From Streptomyces fildesensis (GTDB lineage Bacteria; Actinomycetota; Actinomycetes; Streptomycetales; Streptomycetaceae), in the NCBI RefSeq assembly GCF_016107395.1, contig NZ_JAAIKO010000016.1:62001-126000 (forward strand): a stretch of 64,000 nt of DNA. The letters run 5' to 3'. Shown here piece by piece: positions 34,629 through 43,593 of this stretch; the first letter of the stretch is position 1; each line of letters begins with the position of its first letter. Position numbers and translations under genes: made by a program. Below the pieces are notes generated by a model. That model worked only from the letters and a program-made list of their open reading frames with translations. It had not been told where the DNA came from and did no database searches.

Positions 34629-35285
34629 ATGACGCGTATCGCGGTGAACCGACTGCACCATCCCGTCAGCGTGCTCGGCCATGGCGTCCGCGCCGGTGTG
34701 TGGGTCCAGGGCTGCACGCTGGCCTGCCCGGGATGCATGTCCCGCGACACGTGGGAGCCCGAGCCGGACTCCGAGGTGGAGGTGGGGGCGGTGCTCGACT
34801 GGGTGAGCCGGCTCCCCGGTCCGCTGGACGGCATCACCGTGTCCGGCGGTGAGCCCTTCCAGCAGAGCGGCCCGCTCACCGAACTCCTGGCGGGCCTGAA
34901 GGAACTCGCCGCCTCCAGCGCGGTTCGGTGCGATCTGCTGGTCTTCTCCGGCTACGCGTGGGCCGGACTGCGCGACGGCGCCCGCCACCAGGCGGCGCTG
35001 GCGCTGTGCGACGCGGTCGTAACGGGCCCTTACGTGGCCCGCCGCAACACGGGCAGTCCGCTGCGCGGCTCCGACAACCAGCAGGTCGTCACCCTGACTC
35101 CGCTGGGCCACGAGCGCTACGGCCCCGCTGCGCTCGCCCACTACGCACAACGCCGCATCCAGGCAACGACGAACGGCAGCGAACTGCGCATGATCGGGAT
35201 CCCGCAATCCGGAGACCTGGCCCGATGGAAGGCCGCCGCCGAGGCCAAAGGCGTGGCATGGACGGGGACATCATGGAGCGCCTGA
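34629..35285 (+). CDS. Radical-SAM activase-like protein (NrdG-type)
   Basis: The product is 218 aa from ATG 34629, one base after the preceding stop. The 4Fe-4S motif is C29-x3-C33-x2-C36 (VQGCTLACPGCMS), followed by the SAM-binding VSGGEPF at about 72-78. The size and compact fold match NrdG/PflA-like activases with a single cluster and no SPASM domain. No glycyl-radical partner is encoded nearby, so the target may be a protein or peptide of this operon. Inclusion of such an enzyme with a CHAT protease and kinase is unusual. Confidence 0.88.
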   Translation: MTRIAVNRLHHPVSVLGHGVRAGVWVQGCTLACPGCMSRDTWEPEPDSEVEVGAVLDWVSRLPGPLDGITVSGGEPFQQSGPLTELLAGLKELAASSAVRCDLLVFSGYAWAGLRDGARHQAALALCDAVVTGPYVARRNTGSPLRGSDNQQVVTLTPLGHERYGPAALAHYAQRRIQATTNGSELRMIGIPQSGDLARWKAAAEAKGVAWTGTSWSA

Positions 35286-35944
35286 CCTGCGCCCGATGCG
35301 GATCCGATGTGGGCGCTGACGAGGTGGCCTGCCCGGAATGCTCGGCCATGCTCACCACACAGGGCACGGTCCTCGTGGTCCCCGGCGGCGTGACCACCGG
35401 GATGCCGGTCCTGCCGCAGGGGAATCCCGGTCCCACCGCGGCACCGATGCCGGAGCACACTACCTGCCCGTACTGCCAAGCACCGGTCGCCCCGGGCGAC
35501 CCGGTCTGCATGAAGTGCGTCAGGGAACTGCCTTCCACACGCTCGGATGCCGGCGATGCCTTGCGCACGACTTTGGAACCCCGCGCTTCAACACTGCACC
35601 TGAGCTTCACCACCGGAAGCGTCTCGGTACAGCCTGGACAGGAGGTCACGCTGGGACGGGACCCCCGTCACACGTCAGCATCTCCCCGACTCGCAGCCTT
35701 CGACAACGTTTCCCGTACGCACGCAACCGTCGGCCTGACCCGGGAAGGTGCTGCTTGGCTTCGTGACGAAGGATCCGCCAACGGCACCTGGGCCGACGAA
35801 GAACCGGTGCCGGCAGGCGAGATACGCCCGCTCCACGACGGCAGCGTGATCCGACTGGCCTCCAACGTCAGGGCCGGGGTCCGGCTCTACGCAAGCGCCT
35901 CGCCCGCGCAAGCACACAGATCAGCGGGTGCGGACTCCCAGTGA
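35273..35944 (+). CDS. Zinc-ribbon and FHA domain protein
   Basis: From ATG 35273 the product is 223 aa (ATG 35258 is possible); it overlaps the radical-SAM gene. Two zinc knuckle pairs occur: CARCG with CPEC (about 7-23), and CPYC with CMKC (about 65-82). The FHA domain (about 115-205) has R129 in LGRD, NVSRTHATV (145-153) and GSANGTW (167-173), so the phosphothreonine-binding residues are present. Directly before it is DALRTTLEP (95-103), shared with the kinase N-terminus. It is the probable phospho-reader of the operon. Confidence 0.9.
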   Translation: MERLTCARCGSDVGADEVACPECSAMLTTQGTVLVVPGGVTTGMPVLPQGNPGPTAAPMPEHTTCPYCQAPVAPGDPVCMKCVRELPSTRSDAGDALRTTLEPRASTLHLSFTTGSVSVQPGQEVTLGRDPRHTSASPRLAAFDNVSRTHATVGLTREGAAWLRDEGSANGTWADEEPVPAGEIRPLHDGSVIRLASNVRAGVRLYASASPAQAHRSAGADSQ

Positions 35945-36087
35945 GCCCTGGTGCCGAGGGCGCGGATGCCGAACAGGCCGCGGAACTCACATAGTGGTCG
36001 GGTCGGGTCGGGGCATGGCACCTGGCACGAACGGGCGCGGGACGCCGCGCCGGTCCCCGCGCCCGTACGAGAGATGGCGACGATTGT

Positions 36088-36489
36088 TCACGTCTCCCAT
36101 GGCTTTGCGGGCGATCCGTCAGCTGCTAGTCCGAACCGCCTCATCCGCCGCGCACCCTCCTCGTCACCTCCCCGCTCCCGGAACGCCGCCATGTCAAACA
36201 GGGTCTGGGCGTATCCGGCATCGATCGCCTGCCGGTGCAGACCTTCCGCTTCCTGCGGGTCCCCGGCCTCCCAACGCAATCGCGCCAGTTCTCCCAGGGC
36301 GTGGTGGTAGCCGGCGTCGGCAGATCTCCGGTACAGCCTTTCCGCTCCCTGCAGGTCACCGGCCTCCTCCCGCAACCCGGCAAGGTCACCGAGGGAATCG
36401 GAACATCCTGCGTCGATGGCCTGCTGGTGCAGCCGCTCCGCTCCTTGAAGGTTGCCGGCCTCCTGGCGCGATCGCGCCAAGTCCCCTAG
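36088..36489 (-). pseudogene. TPR/Sel1-like repeat protein, C-terminal part (split gene)
   Basis: The minus strand carries about 3.5 repeats of roughly 36 residues with the consensus LARLREEAGDLQGAERLYRQ followed by AIDAG, ending PAKPWET. A TTG at 36480 could start it, but the repeat sequence continues in frame to a CTA codon at 36489-36487, where it breaks. The N-terminal part of the same gene lies at 39570-39950; joining the two at CTA restores a continuous 259-residue protein. Confidence 0.8.
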
Positions 36490-36750
36490 GGCCTGTCTGA
36501 TGGGCCGGTGACGAACCGAGACGAGAACTCGTTGGCCACTGCCAACAGGCCTTGTATACGCACGGTTTGACTCGCCTCTGTCGTCGGGTTGAAGCGCGCA
36601 CCACCCTGGCAGGGGTTCGCCGCATGCAGCAGGGGACGTTCAGCCGCGGGCCCCGGTCCCCGAGGTCGGGCTCGGGGTAGAGACGCGGAAGGCCCCGCAC
36701 GGAACCGGCCGGGGGTCACGTGTGGGGCCGCGCTCACGGAGTGGGGGCGG

Positions 36751-38010
36751 TCAGACTGCGGTCAGGGTGTACGTACCCGTACCGTCCGGCCGGCCGCTGG
36801 AGTACTGGCGGATCAACTCCCCGTCCGCGTAACGGTCGTGGCCCATCATGGAGCCGGTGTACTTGTTCTGTAGACCGATCTTCGAGCTGCCGGGTACGTC
36901 GCGGTAGATGTAGAACCGCTGGAGGTCGTCCTCCCCGCAGGTGGCCGTCGTCAGGTAGGCCTGCTCCTGGTTGGCGATGTTCGCCGGGACGGTCGCGCAT
37001 CCGCCGTTGCCCCAGTTCCACAGGGACGCTTCGATGACTCCGTTGTTCTCCGTGACGTTGCACAGGCGCCAGTTGTCCAGGTGGGCGCTGAAGAAGTTGG
37101 ATTCGCGCAGGCGGATGCCGTCGTTGGCGAGGAGCGGTGCGCTCCAGTTCAGGGGCTTGCCGGGGACGTCGATCCTGTAGACGGCGGGTTGGCAGTCCAG
37201 GGCGGCCCGCGTGTTGGGGGCCGGGCTCCCGGTGGCCTTCACGCTCTTCTCAGCCTTGGCGGCTGCTTCGTGCCCGGCCTTGGCGGCCTCGGCCTTCGCC
37301 GAGGGGACCGGCCCAGCCGGGTGTTTCGCGATGGCGGCGGGCGAGCCGCAGTCGAGGAGGTCCTGTGCCTTGCGCATGATGCTGTTGGCGGGGACCTTGT
37401 CCTCGCAGCGCACCGCGCCTTCCTCGAGGGTGGTGAAGGTGGTGTAGCTGCCGGTGTCGGGGCCCTCGGTCCACTTCAACGCCCAGCTGCCGTCGCCCTG
37501 TTGGGTGCGGTTGCAGTTGAGGCTGCCGTAGGTGCCGGTGACCTTCTTGGTGCCCTCGTAGAGCCCGTAGTAGCCGGGCTGGTAGAAGTCCCAGGTGATG
37601 GACTTGTTGGTGCTGCTGGTGGTGGTGTAGTTGACCTGGACGTTCAGGCCGAGGCTCGCGCCGACGGTGCCGAGGGCCTCGACGGCGAAGCTGCCCTGAA
37701 CGCTGCCGTTGACGCCCACGGAGACCGAAATGGTTTCCTGGACGTTGGTGGAGATGGTCTGGGTACCGGTTGAGCCCTGGGTGACGTACCAGCCCTTGAA
37801 GTGGGTGATGGCCGGGGACACTTCGGTGGACTTGATGACCGGGTGGCGGGTACCGAGATCGGCTGCGGTGCAGGTCTGGCCGGGCTGGATCGTCTGCCCG
37901 GAGGCGGCCGGGGTAGCGGCGGCCGGGGTGGCGGCCAGGCCCACGGCGGCCGTCGCGGTGGCTATGAGCGCTCCGAGCCCTCTGCCCAGGCGGTTTCTTG
38001 TGCGGCGCAT
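36751..38010 (-). CDS. Secreted protein with beta-rich, possibly pore-forming and lectin-like regions
   Basis: From ATG 38010 (GGGGGAAG upstream) the product is 419 aa. A signal peptide ends near AAA/ATPAA (about residue 32). Residues 55-150 alternate Ser/Thr/Val (ISTNVQETISVSVGVNGSVQ) with a glycine-rich hydrophobic hairpin (AVEALGTVGASLGLNVQV), as in aerolysin/hydralysin-type pore formers. A charged Ala/Lys linker lies near 235-265. The C-terminal 150 residues are Trp/Asn-rich and resemble a lectin fold. Function is unknown; pore-forming toxicity is only an inference. It is divergent from the DNase gene. Confidence 0.7.
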   Translation of the reverse strand: MRRTRNRLGRGLGALIATATAAVGLAATPAAATPAASGQTIQPGQTCTAADLGTRHPVIKSTEVSPAITHFKGWYVTQGSTGTQTISTNVQETISVSVGVNGSVQGSFAVEALGTVGASLGLNVQVNYTTTSSTNKSITWDFYQPGYYGLYEGTKKVTGTYGSLNCNRTQQGDGSWALKWTEGPDTGSYTTFTTLEEGAVRCEDKVPANSIMRKAQDLLDCGSPAAIAKHPAGPVPSAKAEAAKAGHEAAAKAEKSVKATGSPAPNTRAALDCQPAVYRIDVPGKPLNWSAPLLANDGIRLRESNFFSAHLDNWRLCNVTENNGVIEASLWNWGNGGCATVPANIANQEQAYLTTATCGEDDLQRFYIYRDVPGSSKIGLQNKYTGSMMGHDRYADGELIRQYSSGRPDGTGTYTLTAV

Positions 38011-38204
38011 CGTTGCTTCCCCCTGTGTGTGGTCTGTGAGGCGAGTGTGAGGGAAACTAGCGCCGCCGAGGGCGGCAGGTCCATACCACAACTGGCCAAT
38101 TGCGATCAAGAACTGTCGCGTTCTCGGTTGGCATGAACGGGAGTTGCCAGGTTCCATACCTTCGGTGTGCCCGCCACGGGGCCACCGACGGAAGGGATCA
38201 CCTT
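38011..38204. promoter_or_regulatory. Divergent promoter region of the inserted gene pair
   Basis: The 194-bp region between the two secreted-protein genes contains near-identical strings CAGGTCCATACC (38076-38087) and CAGGTTCCATACC (38148-38160), about 72 bp apart in the same orientation. They could be sites for a shared regulator. No regulator gene lies inside the segment. Confidence 0.4.
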
Positions 38205-39503
38205 TTGAAACACCTCAGACGCGGCCTGTCGGCGATAGCCGCACTGGTCTTCACCGCATCCCTGTGCGCCGCAGGCACCGCCCCCGCTACCGCCGCTCCG
38301 CCCGCCAGCGCGGCCCCGCCCGGTCACGGAACGTGCGTGGCCACCGCCCCCGGTACCCCGCTCCAGCGCCAGGGCACGGCCTGGACGTGCGTGAGGACCA
38401 CCGACACCGCCCCCGCAGGTGCCGCCGCCCCCACCTCCGCCGCCCTCGCACCAGCGGCCCGCGCCCAGGCCGCCGATCCCAAGCCGAATCCCGGGCTGGG
38501 GATGTGTACCGGGACCGATCCCCGCCAGTCCAGCCGCAAGGCCTACTGCGTACGCCACTGGGTCATCTATGAGGCCCTCGGCAAGGACGGGAGCGTAGCC
38601 GACCACGCCACGGTGTTCGTCGCGGCGGCGGCGTCCATGGACTCCCAGCCTCAGGCGGCGTGGTCGGAGGACATCATCACCGAGGTCGTCGAGATGACGG
38701 AGAAAATGCCCCCCGTCACGATGGCCCTGAGCTCGACCTGCAGTGGCCAGTGCACGTCCGGGTCGTCGGCCTGGGACGGCGCGGCCGTTCGCTTCCGCCG
38801 CCTCCACGAGGGCAAGGACGGCACCCTGAGCTACCGCTCGTCCGTGGGCAAGGGCTTCAACACGACGATCCTGCCGACCTACCGCGTGGAGGGGGCCATC
38901 CTCAACGGGTCGGGGCCGCCCACGCACATCCGCCCGGAGTGGAACGGCATCGAGGTTCGCTGTGACGATGACTCGGGCAGCTGGCCCGGCTGCATCGTCC
39001 CGGGCCACCTGGCCAACGTGACGTTCAGCAAGGCCCGGTACCGGGGGGCGGCCATCGCCTATGAGTGGGCGCAGAAGAACCTGACCGGCAAGTACGGCGA
39101 CCACGACCACCCGCTGAACCGGTTCACCGACCCTCTCGACCCGAAGAACGACAAACGGCGTGACAAGACCTGTGGCATTGGCGGGCCGAACAAGTTCGTG
39201 GGGGGCGCCACCGGTGTCCCCAACGACTCCTGTGACGAGTACCCCTTCGCCGGGTCCTGGCAGGGCGGCAACGACGGGAACCAGTGCGTAGACATCACCC
39301 CGCGTGCGGTCGGCGGCGTGTGGGACATCGCGAACGTCACCGTCGACCGGGCCGCCCAGCCCACCCCGCCCTACAACGCGCCCTGCATCCGGGCCCATGT
39401 CGACAACAAGGACAACGGTGACGCGGGTCTGGAGTACGGGCGGGCGATACAGTCCGACCGCATCATCGACAGCGAAGCCTTCGAGGTAATCATCGCCCCG
39501 TGA
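38205..39503 (+). CDS. Secreted NucA/NucB-type deoxyribonuclease
   Basis: The start is TTG 38205 with GGAAGGGA seven bases upstream; the product is 432 aa. The signal peptide KHLRRGLSAIAALVFTASLC leads to an Ala/Pro-rich stretch, then a unique region (about 100-330). The C-terminal domain carries NDSCDEYPFAGSWQGG (about residues 344-359), the catalytic signature of the DNASE_NucA_NucB family, and further conserved QCVDI. It is probably an extracellular DNase used for nutrition, biofilm or competition. It sits inside the 3,080-bp insertion. Confidence 0.85.
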   Translation: MKHLRRGLSAIAALVFTASLCAAGTAPATAAPPASAAPPGHGTCVATAPGTPLQRQGTAWTCVRTTDTAPAGAAAPTSAALAPAARAQAADPKPNPGLGMCTGTDPRQSSRKAYCVRHWVIYEALGKDGSVADHATVFVAAAASMDSQPQAAWSEDIITEVVEMTEKMPPVTMALSSTCSGQCTSGSSAWDGAAVRFRRLHEGKDGTLSYRSSVGKGFNTTILPTYRVEGAILNGSGPPTHIRPEWNGIEVRCDDDSGSWPGCIVPGHLANVTFSKARYRGAAIAYEWAQKNLTGKYGDHDHPLNRFTDPLDPKNDKRRDKTCGIGGPNKFVGGATGVPNDSCDEYPFAGSWQGGNDGNQCVDITPRAVGGVWDIANVTVDRAAQPTPPYNAPCIRAHVDNKDNGDAGLEYGRAIQSDRIIDSEAFEVIIAP

Positions 39504-39545
39504 CCGGGGCGGTGCCGCAGGGCCGCCCTCTGCCTGGGGGCGGCC
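39494..39545. terminator. Double hairpin after the nuclease gene
   Basis: CGCCCCG-TGAC-CGGGGCG (39494-39511) overlaps the stop codon, and GGCCGCCC / GGGCGGCC (39521-39528 and 39538-39545) follows. Both are perfect stems and probably terminate the nuclease transcript 24 bp before the right end of the inserted segment. Confidence 0.6.
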
Positions 39546-39569
39546 CAACCCCCTGGCCGTGGCGGCGAT

Positions 39570-39950
39570 TAGGACGTGGTGACAGCCGGCGTGCGCTGCC
39601 TGCCATACGATCTGTTCCGCGCCTTGTGCATCGTTGGCCCCCTCACGGGACAGCGCGAGGTCCGTCCAGGCGTTGGCGTGGCTCGCCTCGATGGCCTGCC
39701 GGTACAGCCGTTCCGCGCCCTGCAGGTCACCGGCGTCCTGGCGTAGCCGCGCCAGAGCCGTCAGGGCATCAGCCTCCCCGGCGTCGATGGCCTGCTGGAA
39801 GAGCCGTTCTGCACCCTGCGGGTCACCGGCCTGCTCGAGCAATCGAGCCAGAGCAAGGCAGGCATGAGGGTGACCGGTCCTGGCCGCCCGCCCGCACAGG
39901 GCCGCGGCGATGCGGTCCCGCTCCGCCAGGATGTCTCCTGACCCCTCCAT
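39570..39950 (-). pseudogene. TPR/Sel1-like repeat protein, N-terminal part (split gene)
   Basis: Starting at ATG 39950, 127 codons encode MEGSGDILAERDRIAAALC and then about three repeats (ALARLLEQAGDPQGAERLFQ, QAIDAGEADALTALARLRQD). The last unit ends GCHHVL at 39570. Past this point the frame stays open but loses repeat character and runs antisense through the nuclease gene. The C-terminal half lies at 36088-36489. The reconstituted protein may belong functionally to the neighbouring CHAT operon, with which it is convergent. Confidence 0.8.
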
Positions 39951-40816
39951 ACCACCTGCGCCTCGTCGGGGCCCGCCACCTCCAGAGCGGCGGTCCTCTG
40001 GTCCGGACGCTCCAGCTCTGTGCGCTCGCGCTGCTGGTTCCCGTGGCCGGACAACCGGGCCACCCGGGATCGGAACCCGGTCGACCCGTCGGTGCCCGCG
40101 GCCTGCGGAACAGCAGTGCCTCCCACCGCAGCCAGTGCGGTTGGCGCCTCTTCCAGCATCGCTGCCCCCCGGTGACTTTGGTCGACCGTATCGCCGCCTC
40201 AGTGCGCGTGCCCGGTAGCGTTCCCTCCGGTGGAGGGACTCATGCGGCCATCACACCGAAGGCGACGGTGCGAGAACTGCCGCGGTGTTCTCGTCCCCAG
40301 ACACGGAGTCCGGCCAGGCCAACGAGAGCGAGCAGCGCGAGCGGTACCTCTGACCGGCCTGTACGAGCGATGCCGTCAGCGCCGCCTTGTGCGCCTTGGA
40401 CCATGGGAAGGCGCCACAGGATGGCCCAGCGGCGAGTGAACGACCAGTCATGGTACGGGGAGCATCAAAAGCGCCCGCCGATGGGGCTGGTGACCGATGG
40501 CATGGCCGGCTGAGGCAGTTCGGGCATCCGAGGAAGCTGCGGCGCGCGGGGTACTGCCTTTCCCGCTGTGGGCGCGATCCCCTGTGCATCCGCCTCGCCA
40601 CTCCCATCCGCAGTATCCGGAACGTGTCATTTCGCCTGCCCGGCCAGTCTCGGCGTGAACCCGCCGCGCGGCTCGCGGATGCACCCCCACTGGGGCTCCC
40701 GAACAGGAGATCCCCGGTGTCGTCCAAACGCTTCGGAGGCTCACCGCTGACCGGCAGCCGGCCACTCCGAGCCGCCCCGACTGCTCATTTGGAACAGCGA
40801 CCCAGGGGGACCGGGG
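39951..40816. other. Gene-poor stretch
   Basis: These 866 bases hold only short frames with mixed codon usage and no recognisable domain or ribosome-binding site. A purine/pyrimidine-balanced composition and lack of third-position GC bias suggest decayed DNA. I see no repeat or RNA structure that explains it. Confidence 0.4.
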
Positions 40817-41101
40817 TTACGGCGCCATGAGTCGGACGATCTCGCGCGGGCGCGATTCGCGCTCGTCGTAGGCGATGTCCAGCCCTGCCGCTTTGACCGC
40901 TGCGAACGATGTAGCGAATGCCTCCTCGGACTCCCATTGCACAATCGACACCACCGCCTCGCCGTCGGCGGACACCCAGCAGTCAGCTGAGAGGCATCCC
41001 GGTGTCCGCCCAAATTCCTCGGCGACTCGCTGGACGCGTAAGACGAACTCTTCGCGGTGCGAAGGATGCGGATAGTGGCTGGCTACCATGCCCATCTTCA
41101 C
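40817..41101 (-). CDS. Antibiotic biosynthesis monooxygenase (ABM) domain protein
   Basis: The product is 94 aa, a single ABM ferredoxin-like domain: MVASHYPHPSHREEFVLRVQ, ADCWVSADGEAVVSIVQW and ESEEAFATSF. Such small dimeric proteins act as quinol monooxygenases or heme-degrading-like enzymes, or have no known activity. The family histidine/tryptophan positions are partly kept (QWESEEAF). It is monocistronic. Confidence 0.75.
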   Translation of the reverse strand: MKMGMVASHYPHPSHREEFVLRVQRVAEEFGRTPGCLSADCWVSADGEAVVSIVQWESEEAFATSFAAVKAAGLDIAYDERESRPREIVRLMAP

Positions 41102-41537
41102 GATGCTCTCCCTGCGTTCCCCGACGTTACGTCGGCTGGTGGAATGACTCGTGATCGATCCTCACATGAACGGGGGCGCCCCATGGTGGATGCGATGCGT
41201 TTCCAGGGGAAGTAGTAGCCGCGCACAGGTGCTGCCTCGGATGTGCAGGTGATCCAACGGGCCTGGTAGACGGTGCTCATGGCTCCGGCCTCGGAGACCT
41301 CAGGGAGCAATGCCGACGCCTTCGATGCGGCTCCAGCGCTTCTCCTGGGCGGCGGTCATGGCCGGCCAGTGGCGTCCGCCCGGCCGTGCATTGACCCGTG
41401 AGGCGTAGGAGTCCGGGTGGAAGTTCGGGTGATCTTTGTGTTCATAGTGTTCGCTCAGCCATGGCTTGGCGCGGGCTCGGGACCGGGGGCCCACCCAGGA
41501 ACTCCAGTGCCGCACGCCGACGCCTCGCCGCCGCCGG
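41102..41537 (-). pseudogene. Gene debris, including a PH-like protein N-terminus
   Basis: ATG 41280 opens MSTVYQARWITCTSEAAPV followed by RGYYFPWKRI, the start of a small PH-like protein family known in Streptomyces. The frame then departs from the family within 30 residues. Upstream at 41300-41515 a 71-codon minus-strand frame reads HYEHKDHPNFHPDSYASRVN, unassigned. Both look like fragments beside the sugar ABC operon. Confidence 0.4.
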
Positions 41538-42725
<1,188 letters not shown>

Positions 42726-42759
42726 GGTCTGCCTTCCTGGTCCCGCCCGGGTGGGCCGG

Positions 42760-43593
42760 TTATCCCTTGACTGCGCCGGCGGTGAGGCCGGCGACGATGC
42801 GGCGTTGGAACAGCAACACGAAGATCACGATGGGTACGGTGATCACCACGGCCGCCGCGGCGATGGATCCGGCGGGCTGCTGGAACTGCGAACTACCGGT
42901 GAAGAAGGCGATCGCCGCCGGGACGGTGCGGGCGGCGGTGGTGGACGTCAGCGAGATCGCGAACAGGAAGTCGTTCCAGCAGAAGATGAAGACCAGGATC
43001 GCGGTGGTGAACACGCCGGGCGCGGCGAGCGGTGCGATCACCAGGCGGAACGCCTGGGCCGGGGTGGCGCCGTCCATCTTGGCGGCCTTCTCCAGGTCCC
43101 AGGGGATCTCCCGGAAGAACGCGGACAGCGTGTAGATCGCCAGCGGCAGGGAGAAGGTCATGTAGGGGATGATCAGTCCCGGCCAGGTGTCGAAGATCCC
43201 GAGCACCCGCTCGATGTTGAACAGCGGCGAGACCAGCGAGATCGGTGGGAACATCGCGATCAGCAGCGACATCCCGATCAGCAGCCGCTTGCCGGGGAAT
43301 CGGAGCCGGGCGACCGCGTAGGCGGCCATCGTGCCGAGGACGACCGCGATCGTGGTGGCGATCAGGGCGATACCGATCGAGTTGATCAGCGCCCGAGTGA
43401 ACTCCGAGGTCTGGAAGATGCCACGGTAGTTCGCCCAGGTCCATTTGCGCGGGATGAAGTTGCCGTCGCTGAGGGTGCTCGGGTCCTTGAACGAGAGCGC
43501 CACGATCCACCAGACCGGGAACAGCGCATACAGCACCACGATGAGGTTGACGACGCTCCAGCTGGTCAGGGTCTTCCCGCGGTGGGACATCAT
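42760..43593 (-). CDS. Sugar ABC transporter permease (SugB-like)
   Basis: The product is 277 aa from ATG 43593 (ATGATG; the second ATG is possible), with six membrane helices. The EAA loop that contacts the ATPase reads LEKAAKMDGATPAQAFRLVI followed by APLAAPG. The start overlaps the stop of the first permease. The opening YALFPVWWIVALSFKDP is typical of carbohydrate permeases of the MalG type. Confidence 0.92.
   Translation of the reverse strand: MMSHRGKTLTSWSVVNLIVVLYALFPVWWIVALSFKDPSTLSDGNFIPRKWTWANYRGIFQTSEFTRALINSIGIALIATTIAVVLGTMAAYAVARLRFPGKRLLIGMSLLIAMFPPISLVSPLFNIERVLGIFDTWPGLIIPYMTFSLPLAIYTLSAFFREIPWDLEKAAKMDGATPAQAFRLVIAPLAAPGVFTTAILVFIFCWNDFLFAISLTSTTAARTVPAAIAFFTGSSQFQQPAGSIAAAAVVITVPIVIFVLLFQRRIVAGLTAGAVKG

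Larger units (their letters stand above)
36490..39569. mobile_element. 3,080-bp insertion splitting the TPR gene
   Basis: The trinucleotide TAG (36487-36489 and 39570-39572) flanks this segment. Removing the segment plus one TAG fuses the two halves of the TPR gene in frame within a repeat unit (GCHHV-L-GDLARS). This is what a 3-bp target-site duplication would look like. The segment carries two divergent secreted-protein genes and no transposase. I see no terminal inverted repeats, so the mechanism is unclear. Confidence 0.65.

Noticed and set aside
38106..39950. 614-codon open frame on the minus strand
   Set aside because: Only the first 127 codons show protein character; the rest is antisense to the nuclease gene and reflects high GC.
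40230..40513. Short plus-strand frames with Cys or Trp residues in the gene-poor stretch
   Set aside because: No ribosome-binding site, domain or consistent codon bias.
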